From contig JAYKKM010000351.1 in NCBI GenBank assembly GCA_035772405.1, positions 2,083,501-2,147,500 of the forward strand: a stretch of 64,000 bases of DNA, written 5' to 3'. The stretch comes from Chrysogorgia sp. JL179-B06 (taxonomy: Eukaryota; Cnidaria; Anthozoa; Scleralcyonacea; Chrysogorgiidae). Positions 11,309 through 23,038 of this stretch are shown here, one piece after another. Made by a program: the position numbers and the translations under genes. The stretch's first letter is position 1. The number at the start of each line of letters is the position of its first letter. The notes beneath the pieces are model-generated. The model was not told the DNA's origin. It was given only the letters and a program-made list of their open reading frames with translations, and searched no databases.

Positions 11309-11367
11309 GAAAAAAGCCTGGTGAGGTTTCTGTCTTGCAACGAAAGGATCGTTTCATTTATTATTTG
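11309..11367 (+). CDS. OARD1: OARD1 exon 2 (59 nt)
   Basis: This short exon follows acceptor TTTTTTCATATTTCCTCAAG and precedes donor GTAAGG. It completes the split glycine codon (G60) and encodes KKPGEVSVLQRKDRFIYYL, residues 61-79. That aligns with the human segment between the FGGVQEL loop and LITK and forms two macrodomain strands. Phase runs from 1 to 0, matching both neighbouring exons. Because it is so short it is easily missed by open-frame searches; homology to the family fixes it. Confidence 0.92.
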
Positions 11368-11422
11368 GTAAGGAAACAAATTCTGGACTATAGTCATAAC
11401 CTCATTGCCATGCATATAGTAT

Positions 11423-11570
11423 TATATATATATATATATATATATATAAAGATTCTTTTACAGATGAAACAAGTTGTAGCAGACCAGTTTTGAGGTAAGC
11501 GAAAATCTATTATTTGCTCTAACTATATGTTGTTGAGCACTCTTTGCATTTCGTAGACCAAAACCTACAC

Positions 11571-11621
<51 letters not shown>
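11423..11621. repeat. Two (TA)n microsatellites in OARD1 intron 2
   Basis: TA arrays at about 11423-11447 and 11573-11620, separated by about 125 bp of unique DNA. The second is read as a run of Tyr-Ile codons in a spurious frame. Confidence 0.9.
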
Positions 11622-11623
<2 letters not shown>

Positions 11624-12229
11624 CTATTCTGCAATGTCATTGGTTCTTATACTAGCAAGCTATCGGCTCATATATCACTAGTAATGAAAAAAAACAAAAT
11701 GGCGTGACTTTCTCAACCTGCTGCAGATGAAACTGGCTGTTTCTTTAACGCACAGAAGCGAAAAACCTTAACTGAGAGAAATAAGGCGAATATTTAACCG
11801 AAAATACATTAACCAAATGCAAAATTTACGAAGTTATGATGCAAAATTCACTATAAAAATCGTCTTAAGGCTTTAAAAAAACCGACTGAATTGTGAATTG
11901 TTTTGTAAGACAAAATAAATAGGATAAAACTGTTAGCTAGCAACACATATTTTTACAATTATTATGATTATTATTATTAAGTAAATATAATTTTTAAAGT
12001 AATAAAGCGTTATGAATGAAAACTTAGTTATAGTGATAAATATCGAAAAACAACAAAGCGAGATTTTCGCTGTTTTTTTAGGTTTTTATGTCCTCTTAAA
12101 AAACTCATTAATAATTCATGAGGAAAACACAAAGCAAAATCACCACCGTGTCGTATCTTTATATGTGATAAAGATTCATCCTAATTTACATAAACTTTAG
12201 CTTTGATTTTCTCGGCTTAGACAACGTTA
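11622..12229. other. OARD1 intron 2, unassigned
   Basis: AT-rich intron with no recognisable gene. The part from about 12115 resembles 47820-47900 (a block containing GATAAAGATTCATCCTAATT), so it belongs to a dispersed repeat. Confidence 0.5.
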
Positions 12230-12400
12230 TTTTTCAAAATTACACGCCAACGAACTTACCATTTATTAATGAGTTTTTTAAGCCGTTTAAAACACTCGCA
12301 GCAGTGTTTTATCAGATATAAAACACTCGGCTGCGCCTCGTGTTATATATCTGATAAAACACTGCTGCTCGTGTTTTAAACATTACTTAAACGCCCAAAT
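12230..12400. repeat. AACACTCG palindromic repeat
   Basis: AGTGTTTTATCAGATATAAA, ACACTCG and the CTCGTGTTATATATCTGATAAAACACT side form a palindrome around CGGCTGCGCC. The same module recurs near 39930-39955 and 47935-48005, marking a dispersed inverted-repeat family. Confidence 0.65.
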
Positions 12401-12589
12401 ATTCACAACCGTGATACAATCCACCTTTTGGCTTTTCAAAGGAACTTTTTTTCTTTATTTATAACCATCTCAACGAATTTTGTCTCTCAGACAAATTCTG
12501 AAGCTGTTTTTAACTCAGCATGCTGGGGCATAAAAGATTAAATATTTGACTCGCATATTACTAAAAGAATTTAGAGTGGGAATGCTTAA

Positions 12590-12908
12590 AGGTGCCGTCC
12601 AGTCCGTTCTGCGCATGTGTGATATTTCAAACGTGCTGGACCCCATATGTCAACAAACTTCAACGGAATAGATTTGCGACAGTTCGAAAGCGAGTATTCG
12701 TCAAAGGTGGCGAAGGCGTGAGTGGTAGTTTGATATATTATCCACATTTAGGAACAGAACAGCTTCTTATAACACGCTTTTTAGGCGGAAAAGTTCAAGC
12801 GTGGAAAACAAATCCGCAATACTTCATGTTCAATGTTTATATAATGCAATGTAAACAAACGATGTAAACAGAAACGTGAACATGCGCAGAACGGACTGGA
12901 CGGCACCT
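12590..12908. mobile_element. piggyBac-type MITE with 30-bp ends in OARD1 intron 2
   Basis: AGGTGCCGTCCAGTCCGTTC, continuing TGCGCATG, is mirrored exactly at the right end (CATGCGCAGAACGG...GGCACCT). TTAA flanks both sides (12586-12589 and 12909-12912). The 319-bp element is non-coding. A degenerate relative lies at 58471-58884. Confidence 0.85.
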
Positions 12909-12983
12909 TTAATAATCAAATTGGGATGACACGCTGCGGTGTCTATACCATGTCACAGTCTGAAATATAATCTCTTGTTCTAG

Positions 12984-13199
12984 ATAACTAAACCGAAGTA
13001 TTTTCACAAACCAACCTACGAGACGCTACGAGGTTCATTGGAAGCGATGCGGCGCCATTGTGAGGAACACGAAGTGAAGAAATTAGCAATCCCAAGAATT
13101 GGTTGTGGACTAGATAATTTAGATTGGACTAAAGTTAAAGAAATGATCAAAGAAATATTTAAGGATACGAACCTTGAACTTACAGTATATTCACTATAG
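12984..13199 (+). CDS. OARD1: OARD1 exon 3 (C-terminal half)
   Basis: The exon begins after acceptor ATCTCTTGTTCTAG and encodes residues 80-150, ending in stop TAG at 13197-13199. It opens ITKPKYFHKPTYE, containing Lys82, the counterpart of human catalytic Lys84. It then has the helix SLEAMRRHC and the strand-loop LAIPRIGCGLDNLDW, whose Asp123 matches human catalytic Asp125. It closes LELTVYSL, where human ends in a near-identical strand. All catalytic residues are present, so the protein should be active. No AATAAA was noticed close downstream. Confidence 0.94.
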   Translation: MTKPKYFHKPTYETLRGSLEAMRRHCEEHEVKKLAIPRIGCGLDNLDWTKVKEMIKEIFKDTNLELTVYSL

Positions 13200-13460
13200 T
13201 CAAGCATTAGTATATAATCCCTGTATAACGTGAACTGTTATACACCTGCATGATATGGTTGGGGAGACACTAAATGTCGTGACGTTAAAATACCACCTCC
13301 AATTTGGGTAATGTTGAAAATCGTGACGTCACGACATGAAATGCTGTACAAATAGTGACACCCAAATTTAAAGCTTTCATGTCGTAGCGTCAAGGCGCAA
13401 ATTTCGGAGCGATCGACGTGCGCACGAGGTCGAATGACCATGAAGTTTTTGGGAATACTG

Positions 13461-13670
13461 TAATAGACCTTACCCATTATGACGTATGAATCTATTAGTA
13501 CTACTACCACCATAATTCCTTGCGAGATTTCCTTTCTCATGTTAATGTTAAACTCCCTCTGGGAGACGGAAAACAATTCCTCAACTCACAAAAAGATATA
13601 CCGAAAAGGATTCTGGTAGTAGTAGTCACTAATAGATTCATGCGTCATAATGCGTAAGGTTTATTCAAAC
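13461..13670. repeat. Foldback MITE downstream of OARD1
   Basis: TGACGTATGAATCTATTAGT with ACTACTACC near 13480 pairs with GGTAGTAGTAG...CTAATAGATTCATGCGTCA near 13615, and the outer AGACCTTACCCATTA with AATGCGTAAGGTTTA. Non-coding. Confidence 0.7.
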
Positions 13671-14469
13671 TAGTACGATAAACACTGGAATCTAAACGTG
13701 CGGATGTCATTGCTGTAACTGCTGTAGTGTATGAAGTGTTGATGTGTGAACTGCTGTAACTGATTTAGTGCTCTTGATATTGTTGCTGTTAATTTAATGT
13801 TTCATATTTTCATATTTGTCATGCATTTCTTACTCTATATCACGAGTTTGATTCAATGTCAGCGGCTACATATATTTTATGCATGGTACCTTATCTGCGC
13901 CCTTTGCTACATTGTAATATATGCGATACATTATATTTCCTTTTGAATTTATTTTATCACTCTATGTTAAAATGTATACTGCCCAAATTCGAAAAGCAAA
14001 AACATTTAAATTTTGCGAGCGAGATGCGTAATGAAAAGGAAGGAGTCCGAACTAATCGTTGCTAGTCGTCGCTGGTCATCGTGGTCGACGATTAACGAAG
14101 TATATGTTGTGTAATTTGGTTTCGAAGGAGTCAACGAGATGACTTCGATGCATATGCATGTGAAGATATAATTTAAAGTGGAACCTTTTCCATTGCTGCT
14201 ATAGACATGTCTAAAAATCCACGATGTTTAGTCTAGACTGGAATTTTTGGAAGGAAATTGTTTTAATTATTTGAATAACTTGGCATTTTTGTTAATAAAC
14301 TTGTAAGAATAGACACTTCCCGAATGTGTGTTACATATATCCACGTAGGCGTAGCATGAATTAATTAATAAAAATTGTTATTGATAAACGTTTACTGTAC
14401 GTGAATCTGTCAGTCTGTGTGCATCTTTCAGTAATAGATATTAAATTAATAAAGACGCGGCTACTCCCA
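13671..14469. other. No gene seen
   Basis: AT-rich unique sequence with a GTCGTCGCTGGTCATCG-like stretch near 14065. No element boundaries or coding support. Confidence 0.45.
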
Positions 14470-14744
14470 CTAATTTAAAATTTCCTTTTGTGAAAGTGCC
14501 CTTTTTGAGATTCTGCCCCGCTGTCCTCGTAAATTCCCGTCATCCTTTACAGATCCCTTGGTCGCCTGCGTCGCTCGTCCTAAAATAAACATGGCGGTCT
14601 CAGAACCATGAACACAATTCGGTTCAGCCTCATCTATAAGTTCAAACTCGGGTGTCATGAACGTGTCATCTTCGCGCAGTAGGTTTTCTTCGGCGGTTGT
14701 CGAGGAGAGGCCGATTATTCTATGGTTGGACTTGTATGGTACGG
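14470..14744 (-). CDS. Possible terminal exon, unknown protein
   Basis: On the minus strand an open frame follows a weak acceptor (AATTTAATATATAG) and runs to TAG at 14470. The first part is acidic and protein-like (STTAEENLLREDDTFMTPEF, then ELIDEAEP). The later part (ATKGSVKDDGNLRGQRG) is basic and less convincing, so the true exon may end earlier. I recognise no family and see no other exons. Codon content is better than in neighbouring DNA, but confidence stays low. Confidence 0.3.
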
Positions 14745-14759
14745 CTATATATTAAATTA

Positions 14760-15356
14760 TTGTGCAAATAACTTTACATTTATGACTATGAAAAGGCACA
14801 TTGTATAAACCATTAGGTGACAATGTCAATTGGTAAAGAAGTTGCTCTTTGCCTTTGGCTTTGCACCTTGGTTTAATACGCGCCAGATGTTACGGAATTT
14901 GCGTCTCGTCCATGGCGGAGTGTGAAACCACACAGCATGGCGAGCTTGCATGCGCTCTATCCTTTCGCTACGGTATATATCGCATTTTTTGGTTTAAATG
15001 TAGCTTATCTCGAAAATACCAATATATACATGATCAGCCGGGGCAATTAATTTTAGATGTAGTTTTATATGATGCACATAAAAGATAAAAGAATGCGGTT
15101 AATTGGCCACCATCTTTATGAATTCGGTGTATAGTGTAGTTATTTGCCTCCGGAATGCTAAGCGTGGCCGACTATAAACTTCTTCGCATAAAACAGGAAC
15201 ATTACAGTACTTGTTAACTGCACCATATAGTCACGGTCACCCGCCGGGAACATGTCGTCAGCACGTGGTTGCTAAGATACTGAAAAGAACCAGTTCTTTG
15301 TTCATCGACTGGTGTTAAACTATAAATATCAAATATTGTAAATGAAAACTGCGCGT
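14760..15356. other. No gene seen upstream of the tRNA
   Basis: Unique-looking sequence. A 79-codon open frame at 14849-15088 has no recognisable domain or splice context. I see no repeats. Confidence 0.45.
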
Positions 15357-15428
15357 GGCTCGCTGGTCTAGTGGTATGATTCTCGCTTAGGGTGCGAGAG
15401 ATCCCGGGTTCAATTCCCGGGCGAGCCC
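15357..15428 (+). tRNA. tRNA-Pro (anticodon AGG)
   Basis: A complete cloverleaf is visible. The acceptor stem is GGCTCGC/GCGAGCC, the D-arm region TGGTCTAGTGGTATGA (A box), and the anticodon stem CTCGC/GCGAG with loop TTAGGGT giving AGG. The T-arm CCGGG/CCCGG has loop TTCAATT (B box) and the discriminator is C. A run of T (AACTTTTTCT) starts 4 bases after the gene, a normal Pol III terminator. No intron. Confidence 0.97.
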
Positions 15429-16450
15429 ATAACTTTTTCTACTTTTTCATTCTGTTTTTCTTCGTCCTTCTCTACGTATAGTTATGTATATGTCGTTAGC
15501 AGAGCGTGAAAATAATTTACGTATAATTAACCTTTAAGCGTTCATAAATATAAAAGCAAATTTGAGCTTCTGATTGTTTTGATCAAGTACGTTCATTTTA
15601 CTTCCATATGCAGAAACGTGGTGTTTCAGACAATTAGGTTATTCACCAAGAGATGTTTCTTAATACAGTTTTATAGTCCATGACATTGGGGAGACGTACG
15701 CCGGTGAGTTCGTGGGATGTTTTAAGCTCATCCCCATTCCCCCATTCAAACGTAACAACACACTAAAGGACCGGTCACACTCGGCACCTGCCTCCTCCGC
15801 GCAGGCTCTTAATAAGGAGTTTACGAAAACAGGACGCGGGCATCGAGGCGTCGTCTCTTAACAAAGCAATTTTTTTATACCGAGCAAAGGCCAAGTTTAA
15901 TTTTTATTTCCAAGAGAATTTTCAACGACGTTCTCCCTCTAAACACGACGTCATTTACAGCATTTTCACGTTCTGTGGACGACGTCACCCTGCACTAACT
16001 GAAATGAGTATGCAAACTGCCAAGCTTCAAAAGTGTCTGAAAACATAACTTGAAACTGGTCTATAATGGTAACGATCTGCTAGGAGGTTTGGAATATTAT
16101 GTTTTATGGTGTTGAGAATGCCGTCGGCGTCTTGATCACTTTCAATTCGTAAACTCCCTAATATATCGGGAGTGGGCAGGCGGGTGCCAGCAATGGTTGA
16201 TGGGAAGGTGATAAAAAGCAATGGTTGATGGGAAGGCGATAAATGAAAATTTTAGAGCCTGCGAAATCGTGTGTCGAAACTCTGCAAATTTGATTGAAAC
16301 ATTGCAAATTGGCTTTGGAAATGGCGAAGACGCGAAGTCGCTTGACAAACGTGCAGCTAGAGACGGGAAATACGCCGATGCCATATTGATCTATATAAAT
16401 AGCTCTTTGTAGGTGAAAACCGCGTGTGATTATCGTATTCGAGTATATAA
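15429..16450. other. No gene seen
   Basis: Mostly unique sequence. A short direct repeat of GCAATGGTTGATGGGAAGG occurs near 16190 and 16219. Open frames on both strands around 16027-16469 overlap one another and show no domain. Confidence 0.45.
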
Positions 16451-16790
16451 TTGCTGCCGTAGGCAGCACACTAATCTTGACTTGGGTTGCTGTGTCTCGT
16501 GCCCAGACCTCTTCGCGGAACTATGTATAGTCGATCGACTTTAAATTACGATCATGGATGTTTTATGGATGTTTGTATGTCCACAGATTTATGACGTTTT
16601 ATGACGTAACTCGTAGATGTTTGTATAATCGCCGGATGCGTAAACTATTCGAATCAAATGTTCGGAACTCGCCAACGGAAACAAAATAAAATGTCTTTAG
16701 CTACGAGGGCCATCATACTTTGTGAAGAGAGCTTCATAATCGTCAATCGTCATATAACGTGTTCTGCTTTAGTGATGAACTTCTGGCAGC
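16451..16790 (+). repeat. Inverted duplication, arm B
   Basis: The reverse complement recurs, diverged, at 34561-34895. Shared landmarks are GCTGCCGTAGGCAG, AATCTTGACTTGGGTTGCTG, CCAGACCTCTTCGCGGAACT, AATTACGATCATGGATGT, ATAACGTGTTCTGCTTTA and ATGAACTTCTGGCAG. The block is the upstream region of a candidate first exon. Confidence 0.75.
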
Positions 16791-16841
16791 TGTGCTTTAG
16801 CCTGGTTGTGCTTGCGAATTTTAACTTTGACTCTTGTCAAG
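16775..16841 (+). CDS. Possible first exon with signal peptide
   Basis: From ATG at 16775 the frame encodes MNFWQLCFSLVVLANF, then NFDSCQ, and stops at a good donor, CAAG before GTAAGG at 16842 (phase 1). A short N-region, a hydrophobic core and a small or cysteine region near the end fit a cleavable signal peptide, so the product would be secreted or membrane-bound. No downstream exon was identified in the window. In the inverted copy at 34561 the same ATG is followed by a stop after nine codons, so that copy is broken. Confidence 0.35.
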
Positions 16842-19800
16842 GTAAGGCAACTAGAATTTAACTCGCTATTAAATTTTAAGGAGATCAATTGTCATTGTTT
16901 ATATATAATATGCTACTCGTCATGGTTATCAATATCACAATTATCAAATTACCTTCTATTTTAGGTGTATTGCACAATATTACGACTGCCTTGGATTTTG
17001 AGGCAGCACTTCCCTTGCGATAGTAACTTCTAGTTTAAATAACAGCGCACGAGTGTTTATATTAAACGGCGATATACCGCCGAGTGTTTTATATACCAGC
17101 TCTCGAGTGCCGTTATAACGGCATATATAAAATATATATTGTATTTTATAATCGATATATACACTGTAAAGGTGGAAATCATTCAAACTCAGGTACGTCG
17201 GTAGTAATAGCACATTGCAATATAATATACTAGGAGTTCTTATCCGAAGTGAAAACGAGATTGGAGCAGTGTTCAGGATCACTGATCAGGCATGCCAGAA
17301 ATTTCTATAGCATATAGAGGATAAAATAAATAGACTGTAGAATCTACACCACATATCAAGGCGATCATATAGCCTTGTAATATTAAAATAACATACGGTA
17401 ATCATATGGCGCGTTTATATCAAAATTCAATGTTTGAACGCCATACATCTAATTCGAACAACATTTACTCGAAAGAGCAAGCCATAAATTTTCCACGATC
17501 AAGCGACACTTCTGCCAAATCGAAGTTCACGTTTGTAATATTTGCCTTGTCGTGCGGTCATATTTCAAATCGTCAAATCGAACAAACGAACGGGAATAGG
17601 CGTTAATTCGGATTACAGGCTATTTGGGCTTGTGTATGACTGTATGTAAACGTACGCAGCACAACGTATGAATATACCGCAATTTGAAAGGCAACGAATG
17701 ACGGAAGTGAGCTATGTTTATATTGAAGTAAAAGCTAATATATTGTAAGCAATGATAGTATTAAATTTGGACAATTGGATATCTAAATGTAAACAATGTC
17801 AAACTGCGAACTATGTTGAACCGTGTAGCTTTGTTTTTTCAATAGAAACTAATGTCACATCCACTTTAACTTGTGCAGCAGCTACAGGCATGTAAAAGTA
17901 CTTTTAAAATTTAAATGGAGCGCTCCGTGGAAATTATGTTCAATATTGCGCTTTTTTAAAAACATTAGGTAGCACAATAACGTTTACGTTTATTGTAGAC
18001 AGATAAATTATCTTTGTTTTACGGTCGACGTATTTGGGTTAAATTACGATGCTGTTTTTGAAGATGGCGGCCAAATTATATTTTAATTTCGTCGTCAATA
18101 TGAAAGTACTGAAGCCGTCGATTAAGGACGATACAAATAAGAAACATACAGCGATTGCGTTTGTTATCGAAATATCGGGTAATAGGGATTCTTGTCCATA
18201 GGCTCTCAAATACACTCGAATTTCGGCAGTTTATAAGCAAGCGAAAACAGACAAAACAGCGGAGTCGATTTTAGTGTCAACTATTCGATAACACCGTGAA
18301 AGCAGAGAAGCAATCTTTCTGTAGTTTGGGAAGACAGCGGAAGACAGCGTGCAAATAGAACATGCGCAGTTTTCCCTAGTTTCCCTAGTAAGGATAATGG
18401 TTAATCTAATGCTAGAACCCAGAGGAGGTAAGGTCCTCCCAAAATGCATTGCGCTTGATACATATTATCGATTCCCCTCCGGAAATTCTTCATTGTTCAT
18501 TCGGGAAGCGAACATGGTTTTAAAATGGCGGTTTGAAAACCGGTCGTGGTATAAGACTGTTCATGGCAAGAACACTGCAGTTTTTGGCTCACACGAACTT
18601 CTTTATATTCATTGTATTACCAAGCAACACTTTAACGTTTAATATTCCGTCTGGTTTGTCATGTATACTATTTTAAAGATTCCGCTATACCCACATCAGA
18701 TTTCTAAGCTTGATATTTGTAAATATATTGCCCTGTTTGTACCGATTCGCAATGTGAACGGATTCGAAATGGATTATCTTTTTGCAGGAACCAGCAACTG
18801 ATCCTTAATTAAACTGAATGCATTGGCCGAATATAATTGTAGTAATAGCAATTTAATAAAATTTCAATATTAACTATTCAATAGACTATGGACCATTCAA
18901 TAGACTATTAAAATCAAACTTTATAAAATCATGCTTTCTTTGTAAATTGTAATATGGGATATATTTGACATTTTTATATGGAATTTTCAGAGTGAGTTCA
19001 TACAGGTATTTAATATATCGGATTACAATTACCTATTCAGCAGTTTATTATTAGACCACTCCAAACATCTAGACCTTTGTTGTTGGAGACCTTTTGGAAA
19101 AGCTCCATATATAAAGGCATTGACAATAAACCTCAAATTGTACATCATTGTATATCTCTAGTATTGTGTGTATCAACAACAAAATTTTGGACTCTTAATA
19201 GCACTTAACTGTTTTGAAAAATCACTGTTGGTATAACCTACAGTTTCTTGCCTTTGTCAAAGGGTCAGGAAAATTGTCTGACTACTTAGAAATTAAATTT
19301 CCACAAGCGTATGAACTGGGGGCATGTTCTCCCCGGGCCCCAACTTGTTATGTAGACTTGTGGCTGTAATATCATTGTAATTTTATTTCAAATGTAATAC
19401 ACAGCTTTAAAAATGTATTAATTCTTTAATTTAAAAGATCTCAGAAGTACAAATCAAGCAATAGAGGCAATTCTGCTATGCAACTTTATTATTCTGAATT
19501 CCCCATCTACTACTGTAAAGCCTGTGCTTTAGACCCAGCCTAAAACATTTTACCAAAAGGCTCTTTTTCATGGAGAAGGCCTCTGAGGAAACTTTCTGTG
19601 GAAATAAAAATTGAGCATGAACCTGAAAACATAAAAGATACCAATTCCATTAAATTCTCTGTATTTTACAACAACAAATGGTATGTCATGGGCTACTGTG
19701 GAGTAAAGAAGTAAATAAATCTTAAAGGAGCCATGCACAAAACAACTTGGATTATTGTTATTAAACACGGACAATGGGGAGAGGATGAACTCAACTCTCG

Positions 19801-20880
19801 CATAGATATACGGACAGTATGCACACATAATCATTGTTGAAGGAATGAAGGATAGCAAAGTACAAACGTTTGAGCTTACAATGGCACAACATAATTTGCC
19901 CTTAGTCTCTTCAACATTTCGTTTTGTTATGTTTCCTGAAAGGATCAAATACCAATAGACGAATTACTTAGTTAGTAGTTCTGACAACCGGTAAAGAATT
20001 TCGAGCGCCAAATAAAAGTAAGAGCGGGGAAACGTAAACCAAAACAACATGCACGTCATATGCACGTTTTGCTGTCAATCTGACGAATGGCGAAGTATAA
20101 TCGAGAAGATGCGGAATTTCACAGACCTCTTCTCATTTAAATTGTGGAGCAACAAGAAAAAAATTTGTTCGAAAAGAAAGCAAATTCTTTCATATCCACA
20201 CCAAACAAATTTTTTAAAGATTTCATCAAATATTACGGTAAATATATTTGAATAATTCAAGGCAACTAAATGCAATATATTACCACCAACAAGAAATAGT
20301 CCTAGTGAAGAAACCGATATTTCATCGCAAATATACTTCTCGGATATCTAAAAAGTTATTGACGACAGAGTAAAAGGCTTAAACTATAATCTGTACAAAA
20401 TTCAAGTTCCAAAGCCTACTTTTTATGGCGGAACAGAGATGTGCATGCGCGTACGATTTTCTCGCAAATTGAAAAATAGTGGTTTTTCAATGTCTAACTG
20501 TAATTAAGTTCATGGAGCAACAAGAAATTTTTTACTATTAACTGAAAGAGAATTTTCAGCTTGTTATAATAACCTATCCAGTGCTGTGTTTGCGTTCGCA
20601 CTTCGTTAAATAAGTACACATATTCGCACATCACTTTACAGCCAAATTTTGTGACCCGTGAAGGCATCAACAAAAAAATTGTTTATTGATCCGAAACATG
20701 TATGCTACGACAAAACAAACCAGAGTAACATCTGTTGGATTAAACTAAAAACATCATATAGAAAGCTTACCTTTTAAAACACAGGTTTTGAAACAAAAAA
20801 GCACCACTGAAAAACTATATATTTTGTCCGCCAACTTAACGCCAGAGCAAATAAGAAGAAAACAAAGCGCAATGCAGGCC
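16842..20880. other. Long stretch without a recognisable gene
   Basis: AT-rich DNA. A small inverted cluster at 17040-17150 (CACGAGTGTTTATA, CCGAGTGTTTTATA) resembles the AACACTCG palindrome family. An open stretch of 43 codons from 18049 ends at a weak donor, and 18349-18642 is open but anonymous. I see no RNA gene and no transposon with clear ends. Confidence 0.5.
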
Positions 20881-20924
20881 GGGACGACCTTCGCACCTCC
20901 TCTGGCTAGAACCCAACCCCAACA

Positions 20925-21137
20925 CAACACAGATCCTAACCCTAACCCCCGCTAATGGGTTTTCTCACCCCTAACCCCCCGTCACAAATTTCTCCATCCC
21001 TACCCCCGACCATCCACTCCCCTACTTGACTAACAATTGACTAACATACGGATGCGCGACTCTCACGATCGCCTCTAAATTAACCATAATCCTTAATTTA
21101 GAGCGATTTGTAAATTAAGGATAATGGTTAATTTAAA
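20925..21137. repeat. Dispersed repeat rich in CCTAACCC
   Basis: GAACCCAACC...CCTAACCCCCGCTAATGGGTTTTCTC, then a palindrome around TAACCATAATCCTTAATTTA and TAAATTAAGGATAATGGTTA. The palindrome and the GGGTTTTCT phrase recur, rearranged and inverted, at about 40240-40375 and partly near 41190. Confidence 0.6.
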
Positions 21138-21608
21138 GTGCCCCTAACCTCAAAATTTTATTGTCTTATTTGGAAGAACTTTTAAAATGATAAAGTAACT
21201 TCTTTTGAAGATTTTCGTTTCTTCGCTTTCTTTTTGAGATATATCAGTTTGTTTGATATGCAAATGTACGGAATTTACGTCACACATGTATAATGACTTA
21301 TCAGAGAATGTTATATATCTTTGCCTTCATGAAATGAAAACAATAAAGTGTGAATAACACGTGTGCATGTTTCTCCCGCAACACCAAACTTCTCGATTTT
21401 AAAGGATTTCGTTCCAGAATGAAAGAGATACACACATTTCTCCAATAAGTCATTATGCATGTGTGACGTAAATTCCGTACATTTGCATATCAACAAATTG
21501 ATATATCTCAAAAAGAAAGCGAAGAAACGAAAATCTTCAAAAGAAGTTACTTTATCATTTTAAAAGTTCTTCCAAATAAGACAATAAAAAAAATTGAGGT
21601 TAGGGGCA
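21138..21608. repeat. Near-perfect palindrome with about 160-bp arms
   Basis: The left arm (21138-21300) includes TTATTTGGAAGAACTTTTAA, TAACTTCTTTTGAAGATTTT, CGCTTTCTTTTTGAGATATA and TGCAAATGTACGGAATTTAC. It is mirrored almost base for base at 21446-21608. The near identity suggests a recent foldback insertion. The 145-bp loop is non-coding. Confidence 0.9.
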
Positions 21609-22370
21609 GCTAAGAGATCGTGTTGTTATGACAACGTTACGCCTCCATATAAAGTTATGCAATTTAAACTATATTTTGTCAATGTTTGACCTGGAATAAT
21701 TTACTATATCCTACATATTTCCTCTAGAAAGCATATTAATATTCATATAAAGCAAAAGTGTACTGGTATTTTGGCAATTATAGCGCGTATTATAAATCTT
21801 GAATTTAAACGTCTGTCGTCATCGACAAGTATTTTATATTGTCAGACCAATATTGCGTTGGCGCAATTCCTGTCTCTAGCTGCAAATCCCATTCGCTGAT
21901 CTCTATATAGAGATTACTCAAATTAGTGGCCATTACAGAGAACTCCATTTTGGATGCAAGATTTCCCAGTCGCTTCTCCCGTCGTTCCTCGCGCGACTTC
22001 CTCTCAAATTTCAGCGCGGCCGCCCTTCATCTTAAATTTCCGCGCGCCGGCTCTCGTAATTTGTAGGCGAGCGACTGGGGACGAGGCAGACTCGGTACAA
22101 CGATGAACGATAAGTTGAAGGCTAAAACTAAAACGGATGACTCAAAAGGACCTCATTTTCAAGAACTAGTCTAACCCTAATTCCAATAATAATCCTAACC
22201 CTTTTCACGGTCTGGCGAAGGACCGAAGCCGGTTGGGCGCCATCATCGGAAATGTCCCAGAGTCATTCCGGCTAACCCTTTCCATCGTATTGTAATCGTT
22301 CGGTTTAGGCTAAAAGAGATGACTCAAAAGGACCTTTCTGTTTTTCATCAGAGTAAGACGAGATGAAATA
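21609..22370. other. No gene seen
   Basis: AT-rich to mixed sequence. The phrase GATGACTCAAAAGGACCT occurs twice (22137 and 22320). No coding or element ends are recognised. Confidence 0.45.
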
Positions 22371-22459
22371 AAATAAATAGGGCTTATATATTATATATTA
22401 TTGTAATTAGTATATTAATATATAATTGTAATTAGTTAGTAATAGTATAACTTTATTTA

Positions 22460-22918
22460 TACACGCTGACCCCGTCAACCGCAGCTGATTTCCACGGGGG
22501 GCGTGTGCCAGAAAATAATTTTACATGTAGAATATGATAAGCTATTTACAAAATATATAAGTTTTAAGAGATATGGAGTATTTAAATAGTAACAAATTAA
22601 TGAAAGTTTTAGACTATTTACAGGTAAATTGTTTACAATAGTTTTTACGCACTGATGTGAGCAGCGATTTTATTTCGAAAGGAAGAAAGTGACTTGCTTT
22701 CCCTAATTTCTTTTGGAATAGAATTCCAAAGGTGTGCTCCGTTGTACATAAAACTATTTTTCATGTTATTTATACGTGGTTTTGGTAAACAAAGACCACT
22801 TGAAATGTCCCGAAGGTGATAATTAGTTTTCTCACTCTTATACAAAAATAGATTTGTGAGTGATTTGGGACCCATTTTGTTTAATAACTTATACATCATA
22901 TTTGCTTTAGCTTTTTTC
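22460..22918 (-). mobile_element. Outer non-LTR retrotransposon, 3' part
   Basis: The minus strand encodes the C-terminal tail of a reverse-transcriptase polyprotein (MYKLLNKMGPKSLTNLF near 22899, LWNSIPKEIRESKSLSSFRN near 22700), then a 3'UTR ending in AATAAAGTTATACT and AT-rich DNA. Across the younger element inserted at 22923-26602 this reading frame continues exactly into the part at 26607-28395. Only the insertion separates the two halves. Confidence 0.85.
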
Positions 22919-23038
22919 CTTTAATAATAATAATAATTACAGTTCTTGGCATTGCCACGCATTTTGCAAAGCCTCAATGCGTTTACAAGATAAAGTTACA
23001 ATGAGTTAAAAAGTTAAAATATACAACAATCTAAAAAA

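Noticed and set aside
18049..18178. Possible exon (43 codons from an ATG, ending before GTAATA)
   Set aside because: Weak donor, no recognisable residues or partner exon; not enough to list as a gene.
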